Positions 17,715-26,110 of a stretch of 64,000 nt of DNA are shown here, one piece after another. The notes under the pieces were generated by a model, which was not told the origin of the DNA, made no database searches, and saw only the letters and a list, made by a program, of their open reading frames with translations. Numbering within the stretch: the stretch's first letter is position 1; each line of letters opens with the position of its first letter. Source of the stretch: Zhuqueibacter pondensis (GTDB taxonomy: Bacteria; Zhuqueibacterota; Zhuqueibacteria; Zhuqueibacterales; Zhuqueibacteraceae); NCBI GenBank assembly GCA_034505955.1, contig JAPDQK010000006.1, positions 1-64,000 of the forward strand, in the 5' to 3' direction. Both the position numbers and the translations under genes were made by a program.

Positions 17715-19538
17715 ATGATTAGTTTATCCACTCTGCCCTCGGGTCTTTTGCAGCGAGACAATCTTATCCTGGTTCGGAGATTGCCGTCGACGAAAACCCT
17801 GTATACCAATCTATTGGGTCTTACCTTTGGTTTGATGGCCGTTTTTCTTGCAAGTTGCCTGAACTACACCGCCCTGTTCAACAATTCAATCTGGCTTGCG
17901 CTCATTGCTGTCGCCACTTTTTCTTTTTTCACTTATTACCTCGGAGTATTTTTTGTGATTCTTGCTGCGATGGCGCAAATTTTCCTTTCCAAGTCACTTG
18001 TCTCGTGGTACCTTTGGGGGTACGCTTTGGGTTGGATCCTGGCGGCGCTGTACAATGCTTTGGCTTATTTTCACCTGAAGATTTTTGACAAAAAATACAT
18101 TAAAATTGCCTTTGCTTACGATACAAAAAAGCATCTCAACATTATCAAGTCACCGAATGAGAAGGAAGAAGCAGCACTGCTCGAGGCACTGAAACCCATC
18201 ATGTTTTATGTGAGGAATATTGAAAAGGGGATCGAGCGGCACGGGAATGCCAAAAAGCTCGTGAAGCTGATTCGACAGGCCTATTTTAAAATGCCCGCGG
18301 ATGATCAAATCAGCCTCGTGACCATGCTCCGCGGCGCACCTGAAACGAATTTTGCTACCAGACTGGGTGTGTTCAAGTCGCTGCTCAAAAATCTCGAACC
18401 GCAGCTCGCGACCGGCGATTCCAATGCGCTTGAATTGATAGTAAAGAGAATTGAGCCGTTGGTGGAAAAATATTTGAAATTGAAGGAATCCAAACTGTAC
18501 AACTATCATATCGAAGTCCCGCGGGATCATCCGTATACCATTGTCTTTGTAGCCAACCCGCAAATAACCCGCGGCGATGGAAGCAAGATCAAAGACCTCA
18601 TCATGAATGACCGCAAACTTTTTTTGCGCTCTGTCAACCAGGCCTTGATGAGCTTTGAGCGTGATGAGGTCTCGGGCCGGCCCGAAATTTGGAGCCGAGT
18701 ACGGGTCATCACGATTTTTGACGAGAATCTCCTCAATGCCAGCGATGAAACGGCAAGTCTCGTCGAGGAATTTTTGCAAGGAGGTGCCACATTCGATGGT
18801 CAAGTTGCCGAAAACCTGATCAGCCCGCATTCAACGATGGTGAAGGGAGTCGAAATCATGCTGGAGCGGTATAAATCCGAGGTTGACTCTCCGATCCCGA
18901 TTACGGATGTCGATGTTATTTTTGCCCTCACCGCGTCGTTGACCCACATTCGCTCAACGGCGTACTATTCTGATTGGGACGACGCCAGTGGCAATTCTTT
19001 GACGCCACCGAACACCAGCAATACCTATCAATATGATCCTGATCCTGGTACTCACAAAGGCAGCGAGATCAATACCGTGCCGAATCCCACTTATGCCCAT
19101 GACGATTACGCCGCCAAACCTGGCCGGGCCGCGGTGAACGTTCTCAGTGCGACTCGTCATACCTTTATTCACGAGTTTGCGCATGCCATGTCCTCTGCAG
19201 CATGTGGCGCCATTTGCGACGAATATTACGACAAATCCCTTCTGAAAGGAGGAACGGCGAGCGCATCGTCTCGATTCTATGTGAATCGAATAGAACGAGT
19301 TACAAAACCCAATGGCCAAATTGTTCCGGTACACCACATTTTTGCCGAATACCAGCATACGGTCTTTCACTCTGATTTGGATCATCTCTCGGCGGAAGAG
19401 AACTGGACCGGCTACTTTCCCGAGAAGCACCATCCCAATCTCGTCTGTACCATGGATCGAACCGTGAGCCGGTATCGTTTCGACAAATTGATCAGCCGGT
19501 TTATGTATGACCGGTTGGTGGCCAAGGTCAACAGATAA
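17715..19538 (+). CDS. Membrane protein with M64-like zinc metallopeptidase domain
   Basis: A 607-aa protein with about four membrane segments in the first 130 residues and a long soluble C-terminal part. That part contains H486-E-F-A-H490, the zinc-binding HExxH pattern, followed by D502-E-Y504. HEFxH plus DEY recalls the IgA-peptidase M64 family, where D-E-Y follows the second histidine more closely; here there are about five extra residues. A preceding segment, Y-T-I-V-F-V-A-N-P-Q-I, could be the first strand of the domain. I do not recognise the whole protein as a known family. GGAGGGAGG precedes the start, 48 bases after the anti-sigma gene. Confidence 0.6.
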   Translation: MISLSTLPSGLLQRDNLILVRRLPSTKTLYTNLLGLTFGLMAVFLASCLNYTALFNNSIWLALIAVATFSFFTYYLGVFFVILAAMAQIFLSKSLVSWYLWGYALGWILAALYNALAYFHLKIFDKKYIKIAFAYDTKKHLNIIKSPNEKEEAALLEALKPIMFYVRNIEKGIERHGNAKKLVKLIRQAYFKMPADDQISLVTMLRGAPETNFATRLGVFKSLLKNLEPQLATGDSNALELIVKRIEPLVEKYLKLKESKLYNYHIEVPRDHPYTIVFVANPQITRGDGSKIKDLIMNDRKLFLRSVNQALMSFERDEVSGRPEIWSRVRVITIFDENLLNASDETASLVEEFLQGGATFDGQVAENLISPHSTMVKGVEIMLERYKSEVDSPIPITDVDVIFALTASLTHIRSTAYYSDWDDASGNSLTPPNTSNTYQYDPDPGTHKGSEINTVPNPTYAHDDYAAKPGRAAVNVLSATRHTFIHEFAHAMSSAACGAICDEYYDKSLLKGGTASASSRFYVNRIERVTKPNGQIVPVHHIFAEYQHTVFHSDLDHLSAEENWTGYFPEKHHPNLVCTMDRTVSRYRFDKLISRFMYDRLVAKVNR

Positions 19539-19550
19539 GGAGGTAGACTC

Positions 19551-20003
19551 ATGACGCCGTTGCATCCAGCCTTCCGCCGCCTCTTGCGCTGGTTTATCCC
19601 TCAGCTCAAGAATGAGGAATTGGATCGCCTCGATGGTCTCCTTGCACTACGGCACCATCTGATTATCGAAAAAGGTATCGGGAAAACACCGATCGAACCT
19701 GCTGTAGCTCGACCAAAATCTGCAACTGACCCGGACATTGAGCAGTTGACCCGGCAAGCGAATGCAATTCTGAGTCCGTACAAAAATCAGTACGAGAGGG
19801 TATTGCGTCTTTGGACGGCGCGCCGCGAATTGGTGTTGCGGCAAGACAAATTTCTCCCAACCCTGACTAATTTGAGATTGAAAGACTTGCAATTGATCGG
19901 CAACTATGGCTTGAACTACGGTCTGCTCTTGGCTCATAAGTTGCCCTTTGTTGCCAAAGTGCGGAAACTATTTGTTTCCAAGACGCAGAAGCCGTCCGAC
20001 TAG
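19551..20003 (+). CDS. Hypothetical 150-aa protein
   Basis: I do not recognise this protein. It is basic, mostly helical, has no signal peptide, and ends in a moderately hydrophobic segment (L-Q-L-I-G-N-Y-G-L-N-Y-G-L-L-L) followed by basic residues that could contact the membrane. The start has AAGGAGG and is only 12 bases after the metallopeptidase gene, so the two are almost certainly co-translated. A partner or inhibitor role for the peptidase is possible but has no direct support. Confidence 0.7.
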   Translation: MTPLHPAFRRLLRWFIPQLKNEELDRLDGLLALRHHLIIEKGIGKTPIEPAVARPKSATDPDIEQLTRQANAILSPYKNQYERVLRLWTARRELVLRQDKFLPTLTNLRLKDLQLIGNYGLNYGLLLAHKLPFVAKVRKLFVSKTQKPSD

Positions 20004-20031
20004 AAATAGAAACTGTGGCTATGACAAATAA

Positions 20032-23000
20032 ATGTCAAAGCTTTTCCGGGGAATTGAGGTCGTGAAAAAGTATCTCATCGGATTCCTCCTCGCCGCCATT
20101 TTAGCCGCCACCGCAATCTGGTGGTTCAATCGGAAACCCACCCTTGCCGATTTGCAGAAACAGTATCTCTCTGCCAAAACCGAGAAAGAGAAAAACAAAA
20201 TTATCGACCGGCTGGAGAAGTATTATCGCAATTTGGAAGTCCCGCCTGCCATCAGCGATAGCATTGATCATGATTTTTCGGGACTCCTAAAAAGGACAAT
20301 AATCGATCTGTCAGCATATACTGATGGCAAGGCTGAAGACAAGAATCCTTACGCGCTTGAGAATGACCTGAAAAATCTCGTGCGAAACGCTTTGGTAGCA
20401 CACGTGAGAAAGGAGAACGAGATTTTCCGGCAACTCATGGATCATGCCCACAAGATGGCGGCAGTCGTCGATGCCGGCACGCAAAATAATTATTGGGTGC
20501 CCTTTGTAAAACGGGTTTCATTCTTTGACAAAGCACACGCAGAGGCATGGTTGAAAGCTGATTTGGCGCAGACGCGTTGCAAAGCTTACCAAGACAGCGA
20601 AGGCAGATTTACTGATGCGGAATTCCATGCATCTCTCGGTCTAAAGTTTCTCCAGCAGGCAAGCGATGAACGGCTCCAACTCGATTTCATGCAACGCTTG
20701 CAGTATATCTTATACTATCATCGCTCCATGTACGAGTTGTCTCTCGCGCTGGCGCAAAAATCTTTACCGCAGGCCGAAAAAATAAAATACCATTTAAGAT
20801 CGAACGGCATTACTTATCATCAAGCCGAGGTGCTTGCCAGTATAGGACAAAATCAAGCTGCCCTTGGACTTTATGCCACAGTTATTCAGAACACACAACA
20901 GTTCCCGCAGATACCTGATATGAATTGGTTTGCCATTACTGGTTCATTAGGGAAAGGCAAGGTATACGTGGAACTGGGAGAGTTTGACAAGGCGTTTGAG
21001 GCCTGCAATGACGTGGAAACACACAGACTGCCAGACAGGGACAGGATTCGTCTTCGACGATTAAGGTCGGATATTTTCAGATCCATGGTTAATTATGAGC
21101 AAGCAGAAGAAGAACTACAAAAAGCAATGGCTCTTGCCGAATCAACGCGGGATACCTTCAATCTCATCATGTGTCTGAATAGTTATGGTGTACTGTTTGA
21201 ACGGCTTGGAGAATATGATCTGGCCATTGATTATTATAATCAAGCCAAATCGCTATTTAGACCTTCTGGCCCGGACATTAGCACACGCGTGAGAATTATT
21301 AATAATATTGTCGATGTCATAGCTGCAAAGAAGGATTTTGTTCAATTTGAAAAAATCAGTCAAGAAGTGGGAAGGTTGGTGAAGTTTGCGAATATGCCTT
21401 CAAGGGAAGCGGAATTGCTTCGCAATCTTGGTAATATGTATAAAAAGGTTCACAAAAACAGTGCTGCAATAGAATATTTTCACGAAGCCGATTCACTTTT
21501 CAATAGCAATGGCTTTCTACGGCTCGCTTTGGGAACAAGAATTGATCTTGTCGATTGTTTGATTAATCTATCAAGACTGAATGAAGCGCAAACCTTGATT
21601 TCTGAAGTAGAGTTATTAGCCAGACAATTAAATGATGTCGAAAGAATTATTGATGCTATTGGTAGAATTGCTAAAATTCAATATCAAAAGGGTAATATTG
21701 CACAAGCCGTAGAAAGTTCAAATCGCTTGCTGCTTGAAATTGAAGAAATGAGTTCACGCTTTAATAATGCAGACCGTCTGATGGCCTATCGCCAGAAAAT
21801 TTATGATTTTCTCAAAAATGCTGTTTTCTATGAAATCACTTTGCACCGTCCAGACTCCGCTTTTGTCAAGCTTGATTATGCAAAAGCCTATGCGGTGAAG
21901 AGTCAACTTTTGAACAGACATAGGGGTGCTAGCAGCCACGCAGGGTCACGCAAGTATCTCAATCTCGATTCGATTATAACTAACCTTCATGAGAGAAGTT
22001 TGGTAATCGACTACATGGTGGCTGAAGACACGTTATATGCTTTTACGCTAGATCAAAAAGGACTTCAGCTTTTGTCCAAAAGTATAAACATGGAAGACTT
22101 GGAAAAAACTGTCAGTGCTTACAAAGATTCCATAGCCAGAACAATTCAAGTTTTTCAACATTATGATGCCAATAAAATGAACTTACATTACTCTAGTACC
22201 GTCGAAATTGGGCAAAAATTGTACAATTATTTGTTGGAATGGCCGGAATTGAAATCTCGTTTGCAACAAGCAGAGCTTCTTTATATCATTCCGGATGAAT
22301 TTCTTTGTGAAATACCTTTCGCCACGCTCATCGCCAAAAATTCGGATTCTCGAACTTTCATCGTACATCATGCCTCCGTATTGAATCTTCCAAGTGCAGG
22401 GTTCTTACAATTTAAGAATACGGTGCCCGTTGTCAATAAACTTGATAAAGGAAGGGTTCTCATTAGTGCAGACCAACGGCTTCCCGGTACGGAAAAATTT
22501 GTGTCAAAGGTCAAGGCTCTATTCCCTTTGACGGAAGAGTTGAAAGTCGAGAAAAGCACGTTTACCAAAGATGATGTTCTTGAGAAATTACAAGAGAATT
22601 ATCAGATCTATATTTTCGTTGGGCATGGTTCAGGTAATCCGAAATACCCTGATCGATCCTATATTGAATTATCCGTCAAAACACCGAATACGCCCGTGCC
22701 AAAGCTTATCAGGTTATCACTGTCAGATTTAAAGGAAATGAAATGGCTCGACACCGAAATAGTAATGCTGATTGGCTGTGAAACCGCCAGTGGCAAGCTC
22801 TATCGTGGAACGGGCATTTCAGGCTTGCATCTAGGCTTTTTAGGTTTAGGAGCCCAAAATGTATTGGGTAATTTATGGGAGGTCGATGCTGATCATGCCA
22901 TCTCACAAGCGGAAGATTTTCTTGCTTCGTGGGTAACGAGTTGGAATTCCTCACAAGCATTGCGAGAATGTCAGCTCAAAGCTGTTAAAGAATTACAGGG

Positions 23001-23073
23001 GCACAGCTACTATAAACAACCGCATCCTTATTTTTGGGGAAATTCTATCTTATTAACCGTAAGACATCAATAA
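20032..23073 (+). CDS. Membrane-anchored TPR-CHAT protease
   Basis: A 1013-aa protein. A membrane anchor lies at about residues 14-30; residues 200-620 form a chain of TPR-like helix pairs; the last ~330 residues are a CHAT domain. CHAT is a caspase/separase-like cysteine peptidase fold. Its catalytic pair is visible as His865 in F-V-G-H-G-S-G and Cys916 in L-I-G-C-E-T-A-S-G, and the typical G-N-L-W-E-V-D end motif follows. Such TPR-CHAT proteins cut partner proteins after sensing a signal, as in type III-E CRISPR Craspase. The bases around 21280-21800 are clearly richer in A+T than the flanks. No strong ribosome site precedes the ATG. Confidence 0.85.
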   Translation: MSKLFRGIEVVKKYLIGFLLAAILAATAIWWFNRKPTLADLQKQYLSAKTEKEKNKIIDRLEKYYRNLEVPPAISDSIDHDFSGLLKRTIIDLSAYTDGKAEDKNPYALENDLKNLVRNALVAHVRKENEIFRQLMDHAHKMAAVVDAGTQNNYWVPFVKRVSFFDKAHAEAWLKADLAQTRCKAYQDSEGRFTDAEFHASLGLKFLQQASDERLQLDFMQRLQYILYYHRSMYELSLALAQKSLPQAEKIKYHLRSNGITYHQAEVLASIGQNQAALGLYATVIQNTQQFPQIPDMNWFAITGSLGKGKVYVELGEFDKAFEACNDVETHRLPDRDRIRLRRLRSDIFRSMVNYEQAEEELQKAMALAESTRDTFNLIMCLNSYGVLFERLGEYDLAIDYYNQAKSLFRPSGPDISTRVRIINNIVDVIAAKKDFVQFEKISQEVGRLVKFANMPSREAELLRNLGNMYKKVHKNSAAIEYFHEADSLFNSNGFLRLALGTRIDLVDCLINLSRLNEAQTLISEVELLARQLNDVERIIDAIGRIAKIQYQKGNIAQAVESSNRLLLEIEEMSSRFNNADRLMAYRQKIYDFLKNAVFYEITLHRPDSAFVKLDYAKAYAVKSQLLNRHRGASSHAGSRKYLNLDSIITNLHERSLVIDYMVAEDTLYAFTLDQKGLQLLSKSINMEDLEKTVSAYKDSIARTIQVFQHYDANKMNLHYSSTVEIGQKLYNYLLEWPELKSRLQQAELLYIIPDEFLCEIPFATLIAKNSDSRTFIVHHASVLNLPSAGFLQFKNTVPVVNKLDKGRVLISADQRLPGTEKFVSKVKALFPLTEELKVEKSTFTKDDVLEKLQENYQIYIFVGHGSGNPKYPDRSYIELSVKTPNTPVPKLIRLSLSDLKEMKWLDTEIVMLIGCETASGKLYRGTGISGLHLGFLGLGAQNVLGNLWEVDADHAISQAEDFLASWVTSWNSSQALRECQLKAVKELQGHSYYKQPHPYFWGNSILLTVRHQ

Positions 23074-23098
23074 TAACTGTTCAAACGGGAGATTAACC

Positions 23099-23443
23099 AT
23101 GGCATCTCAATTAGATATTGCACCGGAAGGAACCACTGGCGGTGGCGGCAGCGGCGGCGGCCCAGAAGACCCCCGCTCCCCACAAATTGTTTTACGCTCA
23201 CAAGGACTTTTGGCGCTTGCCTTTGGCTTCGCGCTGGGAATAACATTCATGATTTTCTTCGGAATCTTTCGTCTATTCGGTGCGCCAGCAGAGGCTCTGA
23301 AGGAGTTTGTCGCTCATGTCAATCCCAATCTGTGGTTGAGCTTTTTGTACGGCTTCATCGGCGGGACGGTTGTTGCCGCGATCTATAATCTGCTCGTCGT
23401 GCGCCGCCTCAACCTCTTCGGCCTGGAAAGCAGCGCGGATTGA
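23099..23443 (+). CDS. Small membrane protein with glycine-rich N-terminus
   Basis: A 114-aa protein of unknown family. A flexible G-G-G-G-S-G-G-G linker near residue 14 precedes two predicted membrane helices (L-A-L-A-F-G-F-A-L-G-I-T-F and L-S-F-L-Y-G-F-I-G-G-T-V-V). GGGAG precedes the ATG, 25 bases after the CHAT gene. It is the last gene of unit 1, before the terminator at 23694. It may serve as a membrane partner of the CHAT protein; this rests on position only. Confidence 0.75.
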   Translation: MASQLDIAPEGTTGGGGSGGGPEDPRSPQIVLRSQGLLALAFGFALGITFMIFFGIFRLFGAPAEALKEFVAHVNPNLWLSFLYGFIGGTVVAAIYNLLVVRRLNLFGLESSAD

Positions 23444-23509
23444 GTCAGTGGTCAGTGGTTAGTTGCCAGTTCATGTCATTAAGTCAAGCAATCGTGTTCG
23501 GCATTTTGT

Positions 23510-23625
23510 CCCGGAGGCTACGCCCGTAGGGGACTTGTGTGAAAATAGCCCACCACTGCATTGGTGGGAAAGAGAAAATATTGCCTCGCATCAAAGTCCC
23601 GGTAAGGGACGAATGAAGCAGAAGA
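23510..23625. repeat. Hairpin-rich intergenic repeat region
   Basis: Three small palindromes lie together: a CCCGGAGGCTACGCCCGTAGGGG segment, CCCACCA-CTGCAT-TGGTGGG, and GTCCC-GGTAA-GGGAC. Their style matches the dispersed repeats elsewhere in the window. No gene is visible between 23444 and 23911 apart from this region, the terminator and the promoter. Confidence 0.45.
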
Positions 23626-23693
23626 CGCAACTCCGTCGCTTGCTCGGGCTTGCCCTGGCAGGTTTCGTGTAGATCGCGCGCGACGGATAAATC

Positions 23694-23753
23694 AAAAAGC
23701 CGAGTGACTGACACATCGTTTTTACACAATGTTGCCGGTCGCCCGGCTTTTTT
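23694..23753 (+). terminator. Intrinsic terminator after unit 1
   Basis: AAAAAGCC at 23694 pairs with GGCTTTTTT at 23745-23753, with GTGAC/GTCGC extending the stem inside and a T run at the end. It closes the 16593-23443 transcription unit and sits before the next promoter. Confidence 0.7.
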
Positions 23754-23830
23754 ATTCTGTGCAAACATTTTCCAATCCACCCATCCTAATCTCAATTGTA
23801 TTTGATCAATATAAAAAAGAGAAAAAAATC

Positions 23831-23858
23831 GGGAAAGTGAGACTGTTTTTTGGTCTAT
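23831..23858 (+). promoter_or_regulatory. ECF-like promoter GGGAAA-N16-GTCTAT, unit 2
   Basis: GGGAAA (23831-23836), 16 bases, GTCTAT (23853-23858): identical hexamers and spacing to the site at 16392-16419. It lies 54 bp before the start at 23912 and just after a terminator, so it most likely drives the 23912-28516 unit with the same sigma factor. Confidence 0.6.
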
Positions 23859-23911
23859 AAGAATAGAAGCAATTCAATAAACTTTTAACCTTTCTTACAA
23901 GGAGTAACATC

Positions 23912-24676
23912 ATGTACACTAAAACTCAGGAAGCTGTGGGCTTGGAAGATCTCGTGGTGAACAAAAGCGGCAATGGCGGCGTGTTGTCCACACTGGAAGC
24001 GCCATCGCGCGTGGCTTCTGTTGCGGGCGCCGCAAAACGGGCAGCCGAAACCATTGAGCGCAAAGTTGCCCGCATGACCGCCAACGACGTGAAAGCGCTG
24101 GTCGAAGCACGTGTGCAGGCGGCCCTGCAAAAAGCCTTGACCATGGAACGCCAGGAAATTGCCGAGCCGGAAGGCTGGTGGAATCTTTTTGCGATTGGCC
24201 CCATTCAGCCGACTTCGATTGGAGGCCCTCTCCTGCCGCATCAAGTAATCAAGGCTGGCGAACCGGCCTTCGTGGCGACGGTTTTGTTTCTCAACCCGTT
24301 CTTGATCCTGGGTCCGGGCACCACCGCAGCGGATGTGTTGTCGAATTTCTCCCTGCCTTACGAGATTCGGTATCAAACCGGTAACTTGACCACGTGGACC
24401 CTCGGGCAAGCCGACATGAATGTGGTACATGGCGGCACGAATCTGGTCCCTGGTGTGTTCGCCTACATTGATGTTCTCGGTTTCACGGGCAGCACTCCGG
24501 GATTGTATGAGATGAATGTTTCGGCTCGCATTCTTGGCGCTGCCCCACCTTTTGCAAACGCGCCTCAGTTTGCCGGTTATGCCAGAGCAGTCATCGATAT
24601 CGATCCCGACCTTTTCATCAGCCCGGCCCCGGGATTGCAGTTCGACCTGCCAATTCGCTTCCAGGTTTATCCATAG
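23912..24676 (+). CDS. Unrecognised 254-aa beta-rich protein
   Basis: I do not recognise this family. The first 85 residues are helical (R-A-A-E-T-I-E-R-K-V-A-R then V-E-A-R-V-Q-A-A-L-Q-K-A-L) and have no signal peptide. The remaining ~165 residues alternate short strands with glycine/proline turns, suggesting an immunoglobulin-like or jelly-roll sandwich. The C-terminal part of the protein at 26111 may have a related fold. AAGGAG precedes the ATG and the ECF-like promoter lies 54 bp upstream, making it the first and probably most expressed gene of unit 2. It could be a structural or effector protein processed by the protease encoded next. Confidence 0.75.
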   Translation: MYTKTQEAVGLEDLVVNKSGNGGVLSTLEAPSRVASVAGAAKRAAETIERKVARMTANDVKALVEARVQAALQKALTMERQEIAEPEGWWNLFAIGPIQPTSIGGPLLPHQVIKAGEPAFVATVLFLNPFLILGPGTTAADVLSNFSLPYEIRYQTGNLTTWTLGQADMNVVHGGTNLVPGVFAYIDVLGFTGSTPGLYEMNVSARILGAAPPFANAPQFAGYARAVIDIDPDLFISPAPGLQFDLPIRFQVYP

Positions 24677-24759
24677 TATGAAAATGGATAAATACTCACA
24701 ACCATGCCGGCCCAGCCAAGTCGGGCTGGGCCGGCGTAACAGACTCTTTGGAGAAAATC

Positions 24760-25734
24760 ATGGACATCGACACAACAACACTGGCGCGGGCACGATTAGC
24801 GTTGCACGCCGCCATGCGAAATTTTCTTTTTGTTGATCCCAATCTCAACTTGATCGACTTCGGCTATAAAATGAAAAGCGGGCAACTTCGCGAGGGTGAG
24901 CCAACCATCCGCTTTCATGTTCGGCAAAAGTTTTCCCAATTTGCTCTTGAGGCAGCGATCAATGATGGTTACACCCGCGAAGAATATCCCAAAGCGATCG
25001 GTGAATTTCAGACCGATGTGATTGAAGCCAGCTATCGCACACATCGATGGGGAAGCTGGTGGCAAACAACGGCGAATGGCCGCGCGGCCCGTGCTGAAAT
25101 CTTGCGCGGAGGCATCAGCATCTCCAATGAATACCAATACGGCTATGGCACACTGGGCGGCTTGGTGTTTGATCGCGCGACCGGCGACGAGATGATATTG
25201 AGCAACTGGCATGTTCTCGCTGGAAGCTGGAGTGCGCGGCGTGGTCAGCTTATCTATCAGCCCGGAAGACTGGATGGTGGAACGAGCCGGGATGCGATCG
25301 CCAGTCTCGCGCGTCACGCAATGTCAGATAATCTGGATGCTGCGGTCGCCGCTGTGCATGGCAATCGGCGAACGCGCAATGAGCAATTCGAGCTGGGGTC
25401 GGTGACCGGCGTGGGCCAGGCGCAGTACGGCATGGAAGTGGTAAAATCAGGGCGAAAAACGGGCGTCACTTCCGGCCGGGTAACCGCGATTGAGGGGATT
25501 GCGAAAATATCATACGCGCATGTCCCGCGTATTATTTTTAACGTCATTACGATAGATCGTTACATTACTGACGAAGTCAGTGCCCCGGGCGATTCAGGCT
25601 CGTGGTGGCTCGATGCAACAACCCGGCAGGCGGTCGGTCTTCATTTCGCCGGCAGCAATTCGCCGGAACGTGCTTTGGCAATTGACATGCAAACAGTTCT
25701 GGATGCGCTCGACGTGGACATTGTCACCGGTTGA
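24760..25734 (+). CDS. Trypsin-like serine protease with N-terminal LIDxG domain
   Basis: A 324-aa protein without a signal peptide, so probably cytoplasmic. Residues ~8-93 form a domain (A-x3-L-x..D-P-N-L-N-L-I-D-F-G, then T-I-R-F-H-V-R-Q) that recurs in the proteins at 25857 and 27089. Residues ~105-320 are a chymotrypsin-fold peptidase with all three catalytic residues: His151 (L-S-N-W-H-V-L-A), Asp193 (D-N-L-D-A-A-V) and Ser279 (P-G-D-S-G-S-W-W). The ATG at 24760 has GGAG six bases upstream; a TTG at 24748 is in frame but unlikely. The N-terminal domain may be a prodomain or a targeting module. Confidence 0.85.
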   Translation: MDIDTTTLARARLALHAAMRNFLFVDPNLNLIDFGYKMKSGQLREGEPTIRFHVRQKFSQFALEAAINDGYTREEYPKAIGEFQTDVIEASYRTHRWGSWWQTTANGRAARAEILRGGISISNEYQYGYGTLGGLVFDRATGDEMILSNWHVLAGSWSARRGQLIYQPGRLDGGTSRDAIASLARHAMSDNLDAAVAAVHGNRRTRNEQFELGSVTGVGQAQYGMEVVKSGRKTGVTSGRVTAIEGIAKISYAHVPRIIFNVITIDRYITDEVSAPGDSGSWWLDATTRQAVGLHFAGSNSPERALAIDMQTVLDALDVDIVTG

Positions 25735-25856
25735 CAGGTTGCGATGGACCAGCAGGGTATTTGAACGCCGGATTGGCCTGCGGCAGTGACATGCTCTCGC
25801 GGAGCGATTGTGACAGAACATGTGGACCGAAATTCAACCCAAAAACTTGATTATTT

Positions 25857-26096
25857 ATGGAAACACCAAACCAAGAATGGTGGCACAAAGCGCGCCGTGT
25901 GCGTGACCAGCTTTTCGCACAGTTGCGTGATCATCCGGATGTCAGCCTGATCGATATCGGCATGGATCCGGAGGGCACCAGCAGCACGCCGGTCGTGCGT
26001 GTCCATCTCCGCCGTGGTGATGCTTCCCGGCTGAACCTGCCGAGGGAAATTGACGGCATTCCGGTACGTGTCATTCACGGTGACTATCATTTTTAA
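25857..26096 (+). CDS. Stand-alone LIDxG-domain protein
   Basis: A 79-aa protein that consists only of the domain found at the N-termini of the neighbouring protease and lytic transglycosylase. Shared positions are A-R-R-V-R-D-Q-L, H-P-D-V-S-L-I-D-I-G, V-V-R-V-H-L-R-R and the closing I-P-V-R-V-I-H-G-D-Y-H. A free copy of a protease's N-terminal domain often acts as an inhibitor, adaptor or competitor for the same partner. There is no clear ribosome site, but spacing and domain conservation support translation. It begins 122 bases after the protease gene and ends 14 bases before the next start. Confidence 0.7.
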   Translation: METPNQEWWHKARRVRDQLFAQLRDHPDVSLIDIGMDPEGTSSTPVVRVHLRRGDASRLNLPREIDGIPVRVIHGDYHF

Positions 26097-26110
26097 CCTC
26101 GAGATCGATC

